A stretch of 64,000 nucleotides of DNA from Colivivens sp963594655 (GTDB lineage Bacteria; Bacteroidota; Bacteroidia; Bacteroidales; Bacteroidaceae), in contig CAVBFD010000005.1 in the NCBI GenBank assembly GCA_963594655.1, positions 1 through 64,000 of the forward strand. Reading direction: 5' to 3'. The notes below the pieces were generated by a model, which was not told the DNA's origin, did not search any database, and saw only the letters and a program-made list of their open reading frames with translations. A program made the position numbers and the translations under genes. Position 1 is the first letter of the stretch. Each line of letters starts with the position of its first letter. Positions 53,394 to 62,172 of the stretch are shown here, piece by piece.

Positions 53394-54452
53394 CTACTTG
53401 ATGTTGCCCACCTTGATGAGGTACTCGGCAATCTGTACGGCATTGAGGGCTGCGCCCTTCTTTATCTGGTCGCCTGAGAGCCAGAAGGTCAGTCCGTTGT
53501 CGTTGGCAAGGTCTTTCCTCACACGTCCCACATATACACAGTCCTTGCCGGCCGTGTAGAGCGGCATCGGGTAAGGCAGTCCTTCCATAGTCTCCTTGGT
53601 AGCGTCGGGGTTGGCCTTCGCCCCCACCAGCGCTGGGTTGTCGATGAGGATAACACCGTCGGCGGCGGCAATCGCCTTCTGTGCCTCTTCCACCTCAATC
53701 GGCTTCTCTGTCTCCACCCACACAGCCTCGCTGTGGGCGCGGAGTGACGAGATGCGCACGCATGTGGCGGAACAGTTGGCGTCGGTGTGCATGATTTTCT
53801 TCGTCTCGTTGAACATCTTCATCTCCTCCTTGGTGTACCCGTTGTCCTGGAACACGTCAATCTGTGGGATTACGTTATATGCCAGCTGGTAGGCGAACTT
53901 GCTGACCACAGGATCCTTGGACTCTGCCAGTGCCTTGTACTGCTCCTGCAACTCGTTCATCGCAGCCGCACCCGCACCGCTGGCACTCTGGTAGGACGCC
54001 ACGTGTATGCGTTTGATGTGCGACAGTTGTTCAATGGGCTGGAGAACCACAACCATCATGATGGTGGTGCAGTTCGGGTTGGCGATGATGCCGCGCGGAC
54101 GGTTGAGCGCGTCCCCGGCGTTGCACTCGGGGACAACGAGCGGCACGTCTTTGTCCATTCTGAACGCACTGGAGTTGTCTATCATCACAGCCCCGTACTT
54201 GGTTATGTCGGCCGCAAACTCCTTGGATGTGCCGGCACCGGCTGAGGTGAACGCCACGTCAATGTCCTTGAAGTCGTCACCGTGCTGCAGGAGCTTCACC
54301 TCATACTCCTTGCCCTTGAATGTGTACTTGCGTCCGGCACTGCGTGTGGATCCGAACAATACGAGGTCGTCTACAGGGAAGTCCCTCTCCGCGAGAACCC
54401 TCAGGAACTCCTGGCCTACGGCGCCGCTTGCGCCTACAATCGCTACTCTCAT
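53394..54452 (-). CDS. asd: Aspartate-semialdehyde dehydrogenase
   Basis: 352 aa. Makes aspartate semialdehyde for lysine, threonine, methionine and cell-wall diaminopimelate. N-terminal GASGAVGQEFLRVL binds NADP; the catalytic Cys is in ANPNCTTIMM, with VASYQSASGAGAAAM after it. Normal length. It lies downstream of mdh in the same direction, with a possible weak terminator between. Confidence 0.97.
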   Translation of the reverse strand: MRVAIVGASGAVGQEFLRVLAERDFPVDDLVLFGSTRSAGRKYTFKGKEYEVKLLQHGDDFKDIDVAFTSAGAGTSKEFAADITKYGAVMIDNSSAFRMDKDVPLVVPECNAGDALNRPRGIIANPNCTTIMMVVVLQPIEQLSHIKRIHVASYQSASGAGAAAMNELQEQYKALAESKDPVVSKFAYQLAYNVIPQIDVFQDNGYTKEEMKMFNETKKIMHTDANCSATCVRISSLRAHSEAVWVETEKPIEVEEAQKAIAAADGVILIDNPALVGAKANPDATKETMEGLPYPMPLYTAGKDCVYVGRVRKDLANDNGLTFWLSGDQIKKGAALNAVQIAEYLIKVGNIK

Positions 54453-54490
54453 GTCTTTCTTGTGTCTATATATACTGTGGATTATGACGA

Positions 54491-54524
54491 TAAAGGTTCG
54501 GTGTTTGAGTAGACCGAACCTTTA
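54491..54524 (-). terminator. Possible terminator between mdh and asd
   Basis: A perfect 11-bp stem TAAAGGTTCGG/CCGAACCTTTA (54491-54501 with 54514-54524). The T-run on the minus strand is short, so it may be an attenuator or processing site instead. Confidence 0.5.
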
Positions 54525-54550
54525 CGCGTACTTTATGAAACATTCTATGC

Positions 54551-55537
54551 TTACAGATTCGGGTTCTCAGACTTCCAGTCTGCCACTGCCGGGATGATGC
54601 CGAGAGAGATGATCTCGTCGCGCATCTTCTGCAGGTGGGCGTATGAAGCGTCGAGAGCCGCCATCTCGTCTGCAGTACCCTTAGGGTCGGTGTAGTGTAC
54701 ACCGGTCTTGTCGATCACGGTAGGCATTGCCATCATGACGTTCTGGTACTTGCCACCGGAAACGTAGCATCCGGCAGGGAGGGTGAACTTCTCGCCGCCC
54801 ATTGCGCCTTCAATCATCTTCACAGCCTGGTAAGCCGGACTCTGGAATGAAGAACGTCCGCGCAACTTGATGATGTTGGAACCGCCCTGGATGGTGGCGT
54901 GCTTGATTTCAGCCCAACGCTCGGCTGTCATAGGAAGGTCGGCGAGTGGCTTGCCGTCCACCTTCACCTGTGAGGCGAACACTGCCATCTGCTCTCCGTG
55001 GCCACCGTAAGTGTGTGCGCCAGTCACCTTGTCCTGCTGTACGCCGAACTCCATGGCGAGCTGCTGCTGCAGACGTGTTGAGTCGAGTGCCGCAAGTGAA
55101 GTGAGCTGGTTGGGCTTCAGACCTGAGTGGATGAGCGCGGTGAGCGCTGTCACGTCAGCAGGGTTGAAGATGACTACCACATGCTCCACGTCCGGGCAGT
55201 ACTTCTTGATGAAGTCACCGAACTCGGCCGCGATTTTGCAGTTTCCCTTGAGAAGGTCCTCACGGGTCATGCCGTCCTTACGTGGCGCGCCGCCTGAGGA
55301 GATGATGTATTTAGCACCTGTGAACGCTGTCTTGGGGTCTACTGTCCAAGTGATGTTGACACCCGGGAACGCACAGTGCGCCATCTCGTCGGCTACACCG
55401 TGGACTCCTGGCTCAAAGATATCGTAGAGACAGATGTTGGAAGTCAGACCGAGCATTGCCGCAGTCTGAGCCATGTTGGAACCAATCATACCTCCGGCTC
55501 CGACAATTAATAGTTTCTCGTTTGTTAAAAATGCCAT
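54551..55537 (-). CDS. mdh: Malate dehydrogenase
   Basis: A 328-aa NAD-dependent enzyme of the LDH/MDH fold. N-terminal GAGGMIGSNMAQTAAM binds the cofactor; SGGAPRKDGMTREDLLKGN holds the substrate arginines, and the catalytic His lies in GAHTYGGHGEQMAVF. It interconverts malate and oxaloacetate. Its promoter overlaps the divergent aminopeptidase P promoter. Confidence 0.94.
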   Translation of the reverse strand: MAFLTNEKLLIVGAGGMIGSNMAQTAAMLGLTSNICLYDIFEPGVHGVADEMAHCAFPGVNITWTVDPKTAFTGAKYIISSGGAPRKDGMTREDLLKGNCKIAAEFGDFIKKYCPDVEHVVVIFNPADVTALTALIHSGLKPNQLTSLAALDSTRLQQQLAMEFGVQQDKVTGAHTYGGHGEQMAVFASQVKVDGKPLADLPMTAERWAEIKHATIQGGSNIIKLRGRSSFQSPAYQAVKMIEGAMGGEKFTLPAGCYVSGGKYQNVMMAMPTVIDKTGVHYTDPKGTADEMAALDASYAHLQKMRDEIISLGIIPAVADWKSENPNL

Positions 55538-55579
55538 GATACAATGTTTTTAGTAATTACTATCGAGTCTTTTTCAGTG

Positions 55580-55610
55580 CAAATATAAAAGTTTATTTTG
55601 ACAGCACAAA
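55580..55610 (-). promoter_or_regulatory. mdh promoter
   Basis: Minus strand TTTG (55610-55607), 19 nt, TATATTTG (55587-55580). Exact consensus; 42 nt from the ATG at 55537. Confidence 0.8.
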
Positions 55611-55627
55611 ATATAATCATATATTTG
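55597..55627 (+). promoter_or_regulatory. Aminopeptidase P promoter, overlapping the mdh promoter
   Basis: TTTG (55597-55600), 19 nt, TATATTTG (55620-55627). Its -33 and spacer interleave with the divergent mdh promoter, so the two cannot both be occupied by polymerase at once. Confidence 0.8.
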
Positions 55628-55658
55628 CAGTGAATATTACAACTCAAACATAGATATC

Positions 55659-57488
55659 ATGAAAGAAATTGAAGGTAGGCTTTACGATTTGCGCAAAGTA
55701 ATGAAGGAAAGAGGGGTCAGCGCGTTCATCACTCCCAGCACCGACCCGCACTGTGGGGAGTATATACCGGAAAGGTGGAAGTCGCGCCGGTGGATCTCGG
55801 GCTTCACAGGCAGCGCCGGCACGGCGGTGGTTACCGCGGACAAGGCGGCGCTGTGGACCGACTCGCGTTATTTCATCCAGGCGCGCGAGCAACTGGACGG
55901 AACCGGTTTTGTACTGATGAAGGACAAGATAGAAGGGACACCAAGCATCACGGAGTGGCTGGGCAGTGTGCTGCGGCAGGGCGACAAGGTGGGTGTTGAC
56001 GGATGGGTCAACACGGTGGAGGCTGTGCGACAGTTGAAGGACGAACTGGAGGGCTGCGGACTGGAACTCGACCCGTCGGTAGACCCTTACGAGACGATAT
56101 GGACTGACCGTCCGGGGATTCCAGACAGTAAACTCTTTATCCAGCCGCTGGAGTATGCCGGTGAGAGTGCCACGAGCAAGATAGCCCGCATAAGGGAGAA
56201 GATTGGCGGACATGCCCTGCTCGCCACTTACCTTGAGGACATAGCGTGGACACTCAACCTGCGTGCCGACGACATACTCTACACTCCGCTGTTCGTGAGC
56301 TACCTCATCATAACGCCTGGCACTGCCACCTTATATATAAACAAGGAGAAGGTGAGTGAAGAGGTGGAGGCGTACCTGAAGGCGGAAGGGGTAGGCATAC
56401 GGCCGTATGAGGCGGTTCTGGACGACCTTGCGGCTTGCGACCTGCCTGTGGAGACCCAGCCCGACAAGACCAACTACCGTACGTACACTGCGATAAAACA
56501 CCATGTGGACAGGGAGTCGCCTATCCCCCACATGCTGATGTTCAAGAACGCTACGGAGATAAAAGGCTACCGCAGTGCGCACGAGAAGGACGGTGTGGCT
56601 ATGGTGAAGTGGATGAAGTGGACGCTGGAGAACGTGCCTAAGGGCGGACAGACGGAACTGTCGCTCGCCGCGAAACTGGAGGAGTTCCGGCGAGAGCAAC
56701 CGCTGTGCAAGGGCATCAGTTTCGAGAGTATCATGGGCTACGCCCACCACGGTGCCATCGTGCATTATGACCCGAGTCCGGAGACCGACATACCGGTGAA
56801 ACCGGAGGGACTGCTGCTCATCGACTCCGGTGGTCAGTATCTCGACGGTACTACCGACATCACGCGCACCCTTCCGCTCGGACCTCTCACATGGGAGATG
56901 AGGCGCGACTACACACTGGTACTCAAGGGCTGGATAAAACTGGGAAGTGCGGTGTTCCCGAGGGGAACCAACGGAACTCAGATTGACGCCTTCGCCCGTA
57001 TGGACATGTGGAGGTACGGAATCAATTACCTGCACGGCACAGGACACGGCGTGGGACAGTTCATGTCGGTCCACGAGAGTATCGACTACCACCAGTTCCG
57101 TATGCAGTGGCGGCCCACGCCGCTGTTGCCTGGCATGATAATAACCGACGAGCCTGGCATATACATCGAGGGCAGCCACGGTGTGCGCCACGAGGACACC
57201 ATGCTGGTGGTCAACGCTGACTTCAGCGGCGCCGACGGCAAGGCGGTGGACCCCACTTGCTGTCAGTATGACGGTGGAACGGCTGAGGGCATCACCTTCG
57301 GGCCGTACTACACCTTCGAGCATCTCACCGTATGTCCGATCATCACCAGTCCGATTATCAAGGAGATGCTGACGCGGGAGGAGATTGACTGGTTCAACAA
57401 GTACCAGCGGACGGTATACGAGAGACTTGAACCGAGACTGGACGGGGAACACAGGAGGTGGTTGAAGGAGGTGACCAAACCAATTTAA
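55659..57488 (+). CDS. Aminopeptidase P family protein (M24)
   Basis: 609 aa, three-domain form like XPNPEP1. Two creatinase-like N-terminal domains (about 1-150 and 165-300), then an M24 catalytic domain with the metal ligands in IDSGGQYLDGTTDITRT, HGTGHGVG, and TDEPGIY with VRHED. It removes the N-terminal residue before proline. The final about 60 residues are the usual C-terminal extension. The ATG at 55659 follows the -7 box by 31 nt. Confidence 0.94.
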   Translation: MKEIEGRLYDLRKVMKERGVSAFITPSTDPHCGEYIPERWKSRRWISGFTGSAGTAVVTADKAALWTDSRYFIQAREQLDGTGFVLMKDKIEGTPSITEWLGSVLRQGDKVGVDGWVNTVEAVRQLKDELEGCGLELDPSVDPYETIWTDRPGIPDSKLFIQPLEYAGESATSKIARIREKIGGHALLATYLEDIAWTLNLRADDILYTPLFVSYLIITPGTATLYINKEKVSEEVEAYLKAEGVGIRPYEAVLDDLAACDLPVETQPDKTNYRTYTAIKHHVDRESPIPHMLMFKNATEIKGYRSAHEKDGVAMVKWMKWTLENVPKGGQTELSLAAKLEEFRREQPLCKGISFESIMGYAHHGAIVHYDPSPETDIPVKPEGLLLIDSGGQYLDGTTDITRTLPLGPLTWEMRRDYTLVLKGWIKLGSAVFPRGTNGTQIDAFARMDMWRYGINYLHGTGHGVGQFMSVHESIDYHQFRMQWRPTPLLPGMIITDEPGIYIEGSHGVRHEDTMLVVNADFSGADGKAVDPTCCQYDGGTAEGITFGPYYTFEHLTVCPIITSPIIKEMLTREEIDWFNKYQRTVYERLEPRLDGEHRRWLKEVTKPI

Positions 57489-57517
57489 TCTCTTATGGGT
57501 TAATGTGATAAATATAT

Positions 57518-57548
57518 TTTGTCATACCAAAAAATTGGTGTACCTTTG
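57518..57548 (+). promoter_or_regulatory. tyrS promoter
   Basis: TTTG (57518-57521), 19 nt, TACCTTTG (57541-57548), 33 nt before the ATG. Confidence 0.8.
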
Positions 57549-57581
57549 CACCTTTGTAATAAAGTGTTATACAATAAGAAG

Positions 57582-58877
57582 ATGAAAAACTTTGTAAAAG
57601 AACTTCAGTGGCGTGGAATGATTCACGACATCATGCCGGGAACGGAGGAATTACTTGAAAAGGAACTGGTGACAGCTTACCTCGGCTTCGACCCGACGGC
57701 TGACTCGCTTCATATAGGTCACCTGTGCGGAGTGATGATGCTGCGCCACCTTCAGAACTGCGGCCACAAGCCGTTGGCTCTGGTCGGTGGGGCTACGGGC
57801 ATGATCGGTGACCCGTCGGGCAAGAGCCAGGAGCGTAACCTGCTTGACGAGGACACTCTCCGCCATAATGTGGCTTGTATAAAGAAACAACTCAATAAGT
57901 TCCTCGACTTCGAGAGCGACGCGCCCAACAGGGCGGAACTGGTCAACAACTACGACTGGATGAAGGACTTCTCCTTCCTCGACTTCGTGCGCGACATCGG
58001 CAAGCACATCACGGTGAACTACATGATGGCTAAGGAGTCGGTGCAGAAGCGTCTCAACGGTGAGGCCCGCGACGGACTCTCGTTCACCGAGTTCACCTAC
58101 CAGTTGCTCCAGGGATACGACTTCCTCTACCTCAACGAGCATAAGGGATGCAAACTCCAGATAGGCGGCGCTGACCAGTGGGGCAACATGACCACTGGAG
58201 CGGAACTGATTCGCCGCACCAACGGCCGCGAGTGCTATGCCCTCACCTGTCCACTGGTGAAGAAGGCGGACGGCACCAAGTTCGGCAAGACTGAGGGCGG
58301 TAATGTGTGGCTCAACCCTGAGTACACCTCTCCTTACGCCTTCTACCAGTTCTGGATGAACACGAGCGACGAGGATGCGAAACGTTACATAAAGATATTC
58401 ACGCTCATAGGCAAGGAGGAGATTGAGGCTCTCATCGCCGATCACGACAAGGACCCGGGTCAGCGTGTGCTGCAGAAACGGCTTGCCAAGGAACTGACGG
58501 TCATGATTCACTCGGAGGAGGACTACAACATGGCGGTTGAGGCTTCGAGCATCCTGTTCGGAAAGTCCACGAAGGAGTCGCTGCTCAAACTCGACGAGAA
58601 GACGTTCCTTGAGGTATTCGACGGTGTGCCGCAGTTCAACGTGTCGCGCGACGACCTGGTGGCGGGCGTCAAGGCCATTGACCTGTGTACGGAGAAGGCG
58701 GCTGTCTTCCCGTCCAAGGGCGAGATGAGGAAGATGACCCAGGGCGGCGGTGTCAGCATCAACAAGGAGAAGTTGGCGCAGCCCGACCAGGTGATTACCG
58801 CCGACGACCTTATCGACGGCAAGTACCTGCTTGTGCAGAGGGGCAAGAAAAGCTATAATTTGATTATCTGTCAGTAA
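57582..58877 (+). CDS. tyrS: Tyrosyl-tRNA synthetase
   Basis: 431 aa from ATG 57582 (MKNFVKELQW); the upstream start at 57519 precedes the promoter box. Class I features: HIGH in SLHIGHLCG, and KFGKT in place of KMSKS. Tyrosine specificity is supported by GADQWGNM. A C-terminal S4-like RNA-binding domain ends the protein. Normal bacterial TyrS. Confidence 0.97.
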   Translation: MKNFVKELQWRGMIHDIMPGTEELLEKELVTAYLGFDPTADSLHIGHLCGVMMLRHLQNCGHKPLALVGGATGMIGDPSGKSQERNLLDEDTLRHNVACIKKQLNKFLDFESDAPNRAELVNNYDWMKDFSFLDFVRDIGKHITVNYMMAKESVQKRLNGEARDGLSFTEFTYQLLQGYDFLYLNEHKGCKLQIGGADQWGNMTTGAELIRRTNGRECYALTCPLVKKADGTKFGKTEGGNVWLNPEYTSPYAFYQFWMNTSDEDAKRYIKIFTLIGKEEIEALIADHDKDPGQRVLQKRLAKELTVMIHSEEDYNMAVEASSILFGKSTKESLLKLDEKTFLEVFDGVPQFNVSRDDLVAGVKAIDLCTEKAAVFPSKGEMRKMTQGGGVSINKEKLAQPDQVITADDLIDGKYLLVQRGKKSYNLIICQ

Positions 58878-58907
58878 CAAGTTACGAGACGTAAAACGAT
58901 TTATTAT

Positions 58908-60440
58908 ATGGCAAAGAAAGCATTATTGATGATTCTCGACGGATGGGGAATCGGTGACAAGACCAAGTCGGACGTGATATCATGCACTCCGACTCCTTAT
59001 ATGGACTACCTCAACGCCACTTACCCTCACTCACAGTTGCTCGCCTGTGGCGAGAACGTGGGTCTGCCCGACGGACAGATGGGTAACTCTGAGGTGGGAC
59101 ACCTTAATATCGGTGCGGGACGTATAGTCTACCAGGATCTGGTGAAGATCAACCGCGCTTGTACTTCGGGCAGCATACTGCAGAACCCGGAGATTCAGTC
59201 CGCCTACGGCTATGCGAAGGAGACTGGACATGCCGTCCACCTCATGGGACTGACTTCCACAGGTGGCGTTCACTCCAGCTTCAACCATATCCTGAAGTTG
59301 GTGGACATCGCCAAGGAGTATGACGTGAAGAACTGCTACGTACACTGCTTCATGGACGGACGTGACACTGACCCTAAGTCGGGCAAGGGCTTCATAGCCG
59401 ACCTGCAGAAGCATATCGACGAGGTGGGCGTGGGCGCGATAGCCAGCATCATCGGCCGTTTCTACGCGATGGACCGTGACAAGCGTTGGGACCGCATCAA
59501 GGTGGCGTACGACCAACTGGTGGAAGGCAAGGGACGTAAGGTGACTGACATGGTGGAAGGCGTGCAGTCTTGCTATGACGCGCACACCGAGGAACATAAG
59601 GACACTGACGAGTTCATGGAGCCGCTGGTGAACGCCAACGTGGACGGAACAATCAAGGAGGGGGATGTGGTCATCTTCTTCAACTACCGCAACGACCGCG
59701 CGAAGGAACTGACTGTGGTACTCACTCAACAGGACATGCCGGAACAGGGCATGAAGACCATTCCCGGTCTGCAGTACTACTGCATGACTCCGTACGACGC
59801 GTCGTTCAAGGGCGTGCATATACTCTTCCCTAAGGAGAACGTGGGGAACACTCTCGGGGAGTATCTCTCCAACAAAGGTCTCAAGCAACTCCATACGGCG
59901 GAGACAGAGAAATACGCGCATGTGACCTTCTTCTTCAACGGTGGACGCGAGACTCCGTTCGAGGGCGAGGAACGTATTCTTGTGGCCTCTCCAAAGGTAG
60001 CCACCTACGACTTGCAGCCGGAGATGAGCGCGTACGAGGTGAAGGACAAGCTGGTTGCCGCAATCAAGGAGGACAAGTACGATTTTATCGTGGTCAACTT
60101 CGCCAACGGCGATATGGTGGGACACACTGGTGTGTACGAGGCTATTGAGAAGGCCGTGGCGGCTGTGGACAAGTGCGTCAGTGAGGTGGTGGAGACTGCC
60201 AAGGCGGTAGGTTATGAGACAATCATTATAGCTGACCACGGCAATGCCGACCATGCGCTCAATGCCGACGGAACTCCAAATACAGCCCACTCGCTCAATC
60301 CTGTGCCGTTCATCTATGTGACGGAAAACAAACAGGCGAAGGTTGAAGACGGTGTGTTGGCTGACGTGGCTCCTTCCATCCTGCATATCATGGGACTCCC
60401 GCAGCCGGAGGAGATGACAGGTCATGACCTTATAAAATAA
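58908..60440 (+). CDS. gpmI: Cofactor-independent phosphoglycerate mutase
   Basis: 510 aa of the alkaline-phosphatase superfamily. Converts 3-phosphoglycerate to 2-phosphoglycerate with two metal ions. Motifs: MILDGWGIG at the start and the phosphoserine site MGNSEVGH; metal ligands in NGDMVGHTG and IADHGNADHAL. It is 30 nt downstream of tyrS, probably co-transcribed. Confidence 0.97.
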   Translation: MAKKALLMILDGWGIGDKTKSDVISCTPTPYMDYLNATYPHSQLLACGENVGLPDGQMGNSEVGHLNIGAGRIVYQDLVKINRACTSGSILQNPEIQSAYGYAKETGHAVHLMGLTSTGGVHSSFNHILKLVDIAKEYDVKNCYVHCFMDGRDTDPKSGKGFIADLQKHIDEVGVGAIASIIGRFYAMDRDKRWDRIKVAYDQLVEGKGRKVTDMVEGVQSCYDAHTEEHKDTDEFMEPLVNANVDGTIKEGDVVIFFNYRNDRAKELTVVLTQQDMPEQGMKTIPGLQYYCMTPYDASFKGVHILFPKENVGNTLGEYLSNKGLKQLHTAETEKYAHVTFFFNGGRETPFEGEERILVASPKVATYDLQPEMSAYEVKDKLVAAIKEDKYDFIVVNFANGDMVGHTGVYEAIEKAVAAVDKCVSEVVETAKAVGYETIIIADHGNADHALNADGTPNTAHSLNPVPFIYVTENKQAKVEDGVLADVAPSILHIMGLPQPEEMTGHDLIK

Positions 60441-60466
60441 GGGTCAGGCACATATAAACCGAAACG

Positions 60467-60505
60467 AAAATCTGCGGTGGCCTTGCGGCTGCCGCAGATT
60501 TTATT
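60467..60505. terminator. Terminator after gpmI
   Basis: An 11-bp stem AAAATCTGCGG/CCGCAGATTTT (60467-60477 with 60492-60502) followed by T-rich sequence; A-run on the other side, so it may work both ways with the convergent gene. Confidence 0.85.
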
Positions 60506-60532
60506 TTGGGATTACTGTAATACCGGTTGCTG

Positions 60533-61429
60533 TCAGTCCTCGTTCAAACCGGTGATGCGTCCTTCGTCGGTGAGGTGCAGCCCATCCTCCTCTATGGTTA
60601 TGAGTCGGTGCTTATAGAGGTCGCCCACGGCCTTCTTGAAGGTTTTCTTGCTTACTTGGAACGCTGAGTAGATGTCCTCCGCGGGACTCTTGTCGCCCAG
60701 GGGGCAATAGCCGTTCCCACTGTCGGTGAGGTACTGCAGCAGCACCTGTGAGAAATCCTCCACGTGCTGTCTGCCGTGACCTTGCAGCGTCAGGTCCAAC
60801 TTATGGTCGGGACGGATGTTCTTGACATAGGCTTCGAGGCGGTCGCCTGTATGTATGTCGCGGAAAAGCTCGTTCTGGTATATGAGTCCACTGTACTTCC
60901 CCTCCACGATGGCCTTGAACCCCAGTTCCGTCTTTTGTATGATAAGTATGTCCACCTTGTCGCCCGGACGGTAGGGCGGACGGTCTTTCGACAGGAACTT
61001 CTCCACCTTGGCGGATGCCACGATACGTGAGGTCAGTGTGTCGATGTAACAGTATACGATGTACTTCCTGCCCTGCTGCATACGCATCTTCTGTTCCCTG
61101 AACGGACAGAACAGGTCTTTCATCAGTCCCCAGTTGAGGAACGCGCCGTACTGGTTTATCCAACTGACTTTGAGGAAGGCGAACTGGTTGACCTCCACGA
61201 GCGGACTCTCCGTGGTCGCTATCAGCCGTTCCTCGTTGTCGAGGTACAGGAACACGTCCAAGGTGTCGCCCACCTCACAGTCCTGCGGCACATAACGTTT
61301 GGGAAGCAGGATGTCGCCAGTCTCCCCTCCGTGGAGGTACACCCCGAAATCCACCTTGCGCGCCACCTCCAGCCGGTTGCGCTTGCCGAGCCTTATCTCC
61401 GGCATACTTATATGTTGATTGTTTTCCAT
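60533..61429 (-). CDS. S1-like RNA-binding protein, CvfB family
   Basis: 298 aa. N-terminal and middle S1-type OB folds (for example KVDFGVYLHGGETGDILLP and VSWINQYGAFLNWGLMKDL), then a winged-helix tail (IYSAFQVSKKTFKKAVGDL). This is the YitL/CvfB arrangement, linked to RNA binding and virulence-factor regulation in Firmicutes. The target RNA here is unknown. Confidence 0.85.
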   Translation of the reverse strand: MENNQHISMPEIRLGKRNRLEVARKVDFGVYLHGGETGDILLPKRYVPQDCEVGDTLDVFLYLDNEERLIATTESPLVEVNQFAFLKVSWINQYGAFLNWGLMKDLFCPFREQKMRMQQGRKYIVYCYIDTLTSRIVASAKVEKFLSKDRPPYRPGDKVDILIIQKTELGFKAIVEGKYSGLIYQNELFRDIHTGDRLEAYVKNIRPDHKLDLTLQGHGRQHVEDFSQVLLQYLTDSGNGYCPLGDKSPAEDIYSAFQVSKKTFKKAVGDLYKHRLITIEEDGLHLTDEGRITGLNED

Positions 61430-61432
61430 GTC

Positions 61433-62161
61433 TTACTCGTCTGTCTGTACGTCTGAAGTGTCTGTCCCGTCGTCCGCCACATTCTCGGACGCTCCGATTC
61501 CTGTGGTCTCGTCCACCACCTCACCGTCCTTGATATGTATGGTGCGGTCTGTGGTCCTTGCGAGTTCCTCGTCGTGGGTGACAATCACGAACGTCTGTCC
61601 GAACTGTTCTCGCAGGTCGAAGAACAGTTGGTGGAGTTCCGACTTGTTCTTGCTGTCGAGGCTGCCCGACGGCTCGTCAGCCAGTATCACTGACGGTTCG
61701 TTGACGAGAGCCCTCGCCACCGCCACCCTCTGTTTCTCTCCGCCTGACAGTTCACCCGGCTTATGGTTCGCCCGGTCCTTCAGTCCCAGGTACTCCAACA
61801 ACTCCAATGCCCGTCTCTTCGTCTCTTTCTGTGGCTTACGCGCTATCATCGCCGGAATCATCACGTTCTCCAGGGCCGTGAACTCAGGCAACAGTTGGTG
61901 GAACTGGAACACGAAGCCTATGTTGCGGTTGCGGAAGTGGGCCTGTTCACGTTGACTCATCCTGCCCACGTCCTTGCCGTTGATTATTATCTCTCCGTGG
62001 TCCGCGTTGTCGAGCGTCCCCATAATCTGCAGCAGGGTCGTCTTGCCGGCGCCGCTGGGGCCCACGATACTGACCACCTCCCCTTTGTTGATGTGCAGAC
62101 TGATGCCTTTCAGAACCTGTAAGGCACCGAAACTCTTTGTTATGTCTCTTAGTTCTATCAT
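61433..62161 (-). CDS. ABC transporter ATP-binding protein, LolD/MacB-type
   Basis: 242 aa. Walker A GPSGAGKTTLLQIM, signature LSGGEKQRVAVARAL, Walker B VILADEPSGSLD, H-loop VTHD. The phrase GFVFQFHQLLPEFTALENV is typical of LolD-like ATPases for lipoprotein release. No permease is adjacent; it overlaps no neighbour and starts 11 nt after the antiporter gene stop. The C-terminal about 20 residues are acidic and unusual. Confidence 0.9.
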   Translation of the reverse strand: MIELRDITKSFGALQVLKGISLHINKGEVVSIVGPSGAGKTTLLQIMGTLDNADHGEIIINGKDVGRMSQREQAHFRNRNIGFVFQFHQLLPEFTALENVMIPAMIARKPQKETKRRALELLEYLGLKDRANHKPGELSGGEKQRVAVARALVNEPSVILADEPSGSLDSKNKSELHQLFFDLREQFGQTFVIVTHDEELARTTDRTIHIKDGEVVDETTGIGASENVADDGTDTSDVQTDE

Positions 62162-62172
62162 GTCACTGTTCG

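Noticed and set aside
57651..58880. 409-codon antisense frame opposite tyrS
   Set aside because: Shadow of tyrS, which keeps the HIGH and KFGKT motifs.
59031..60425. Long antisense frame opposite gpmI
   Set aside because: gpmI is unambiguous in the opposite frame; no start signal or recognisable domain in the antisense frame.
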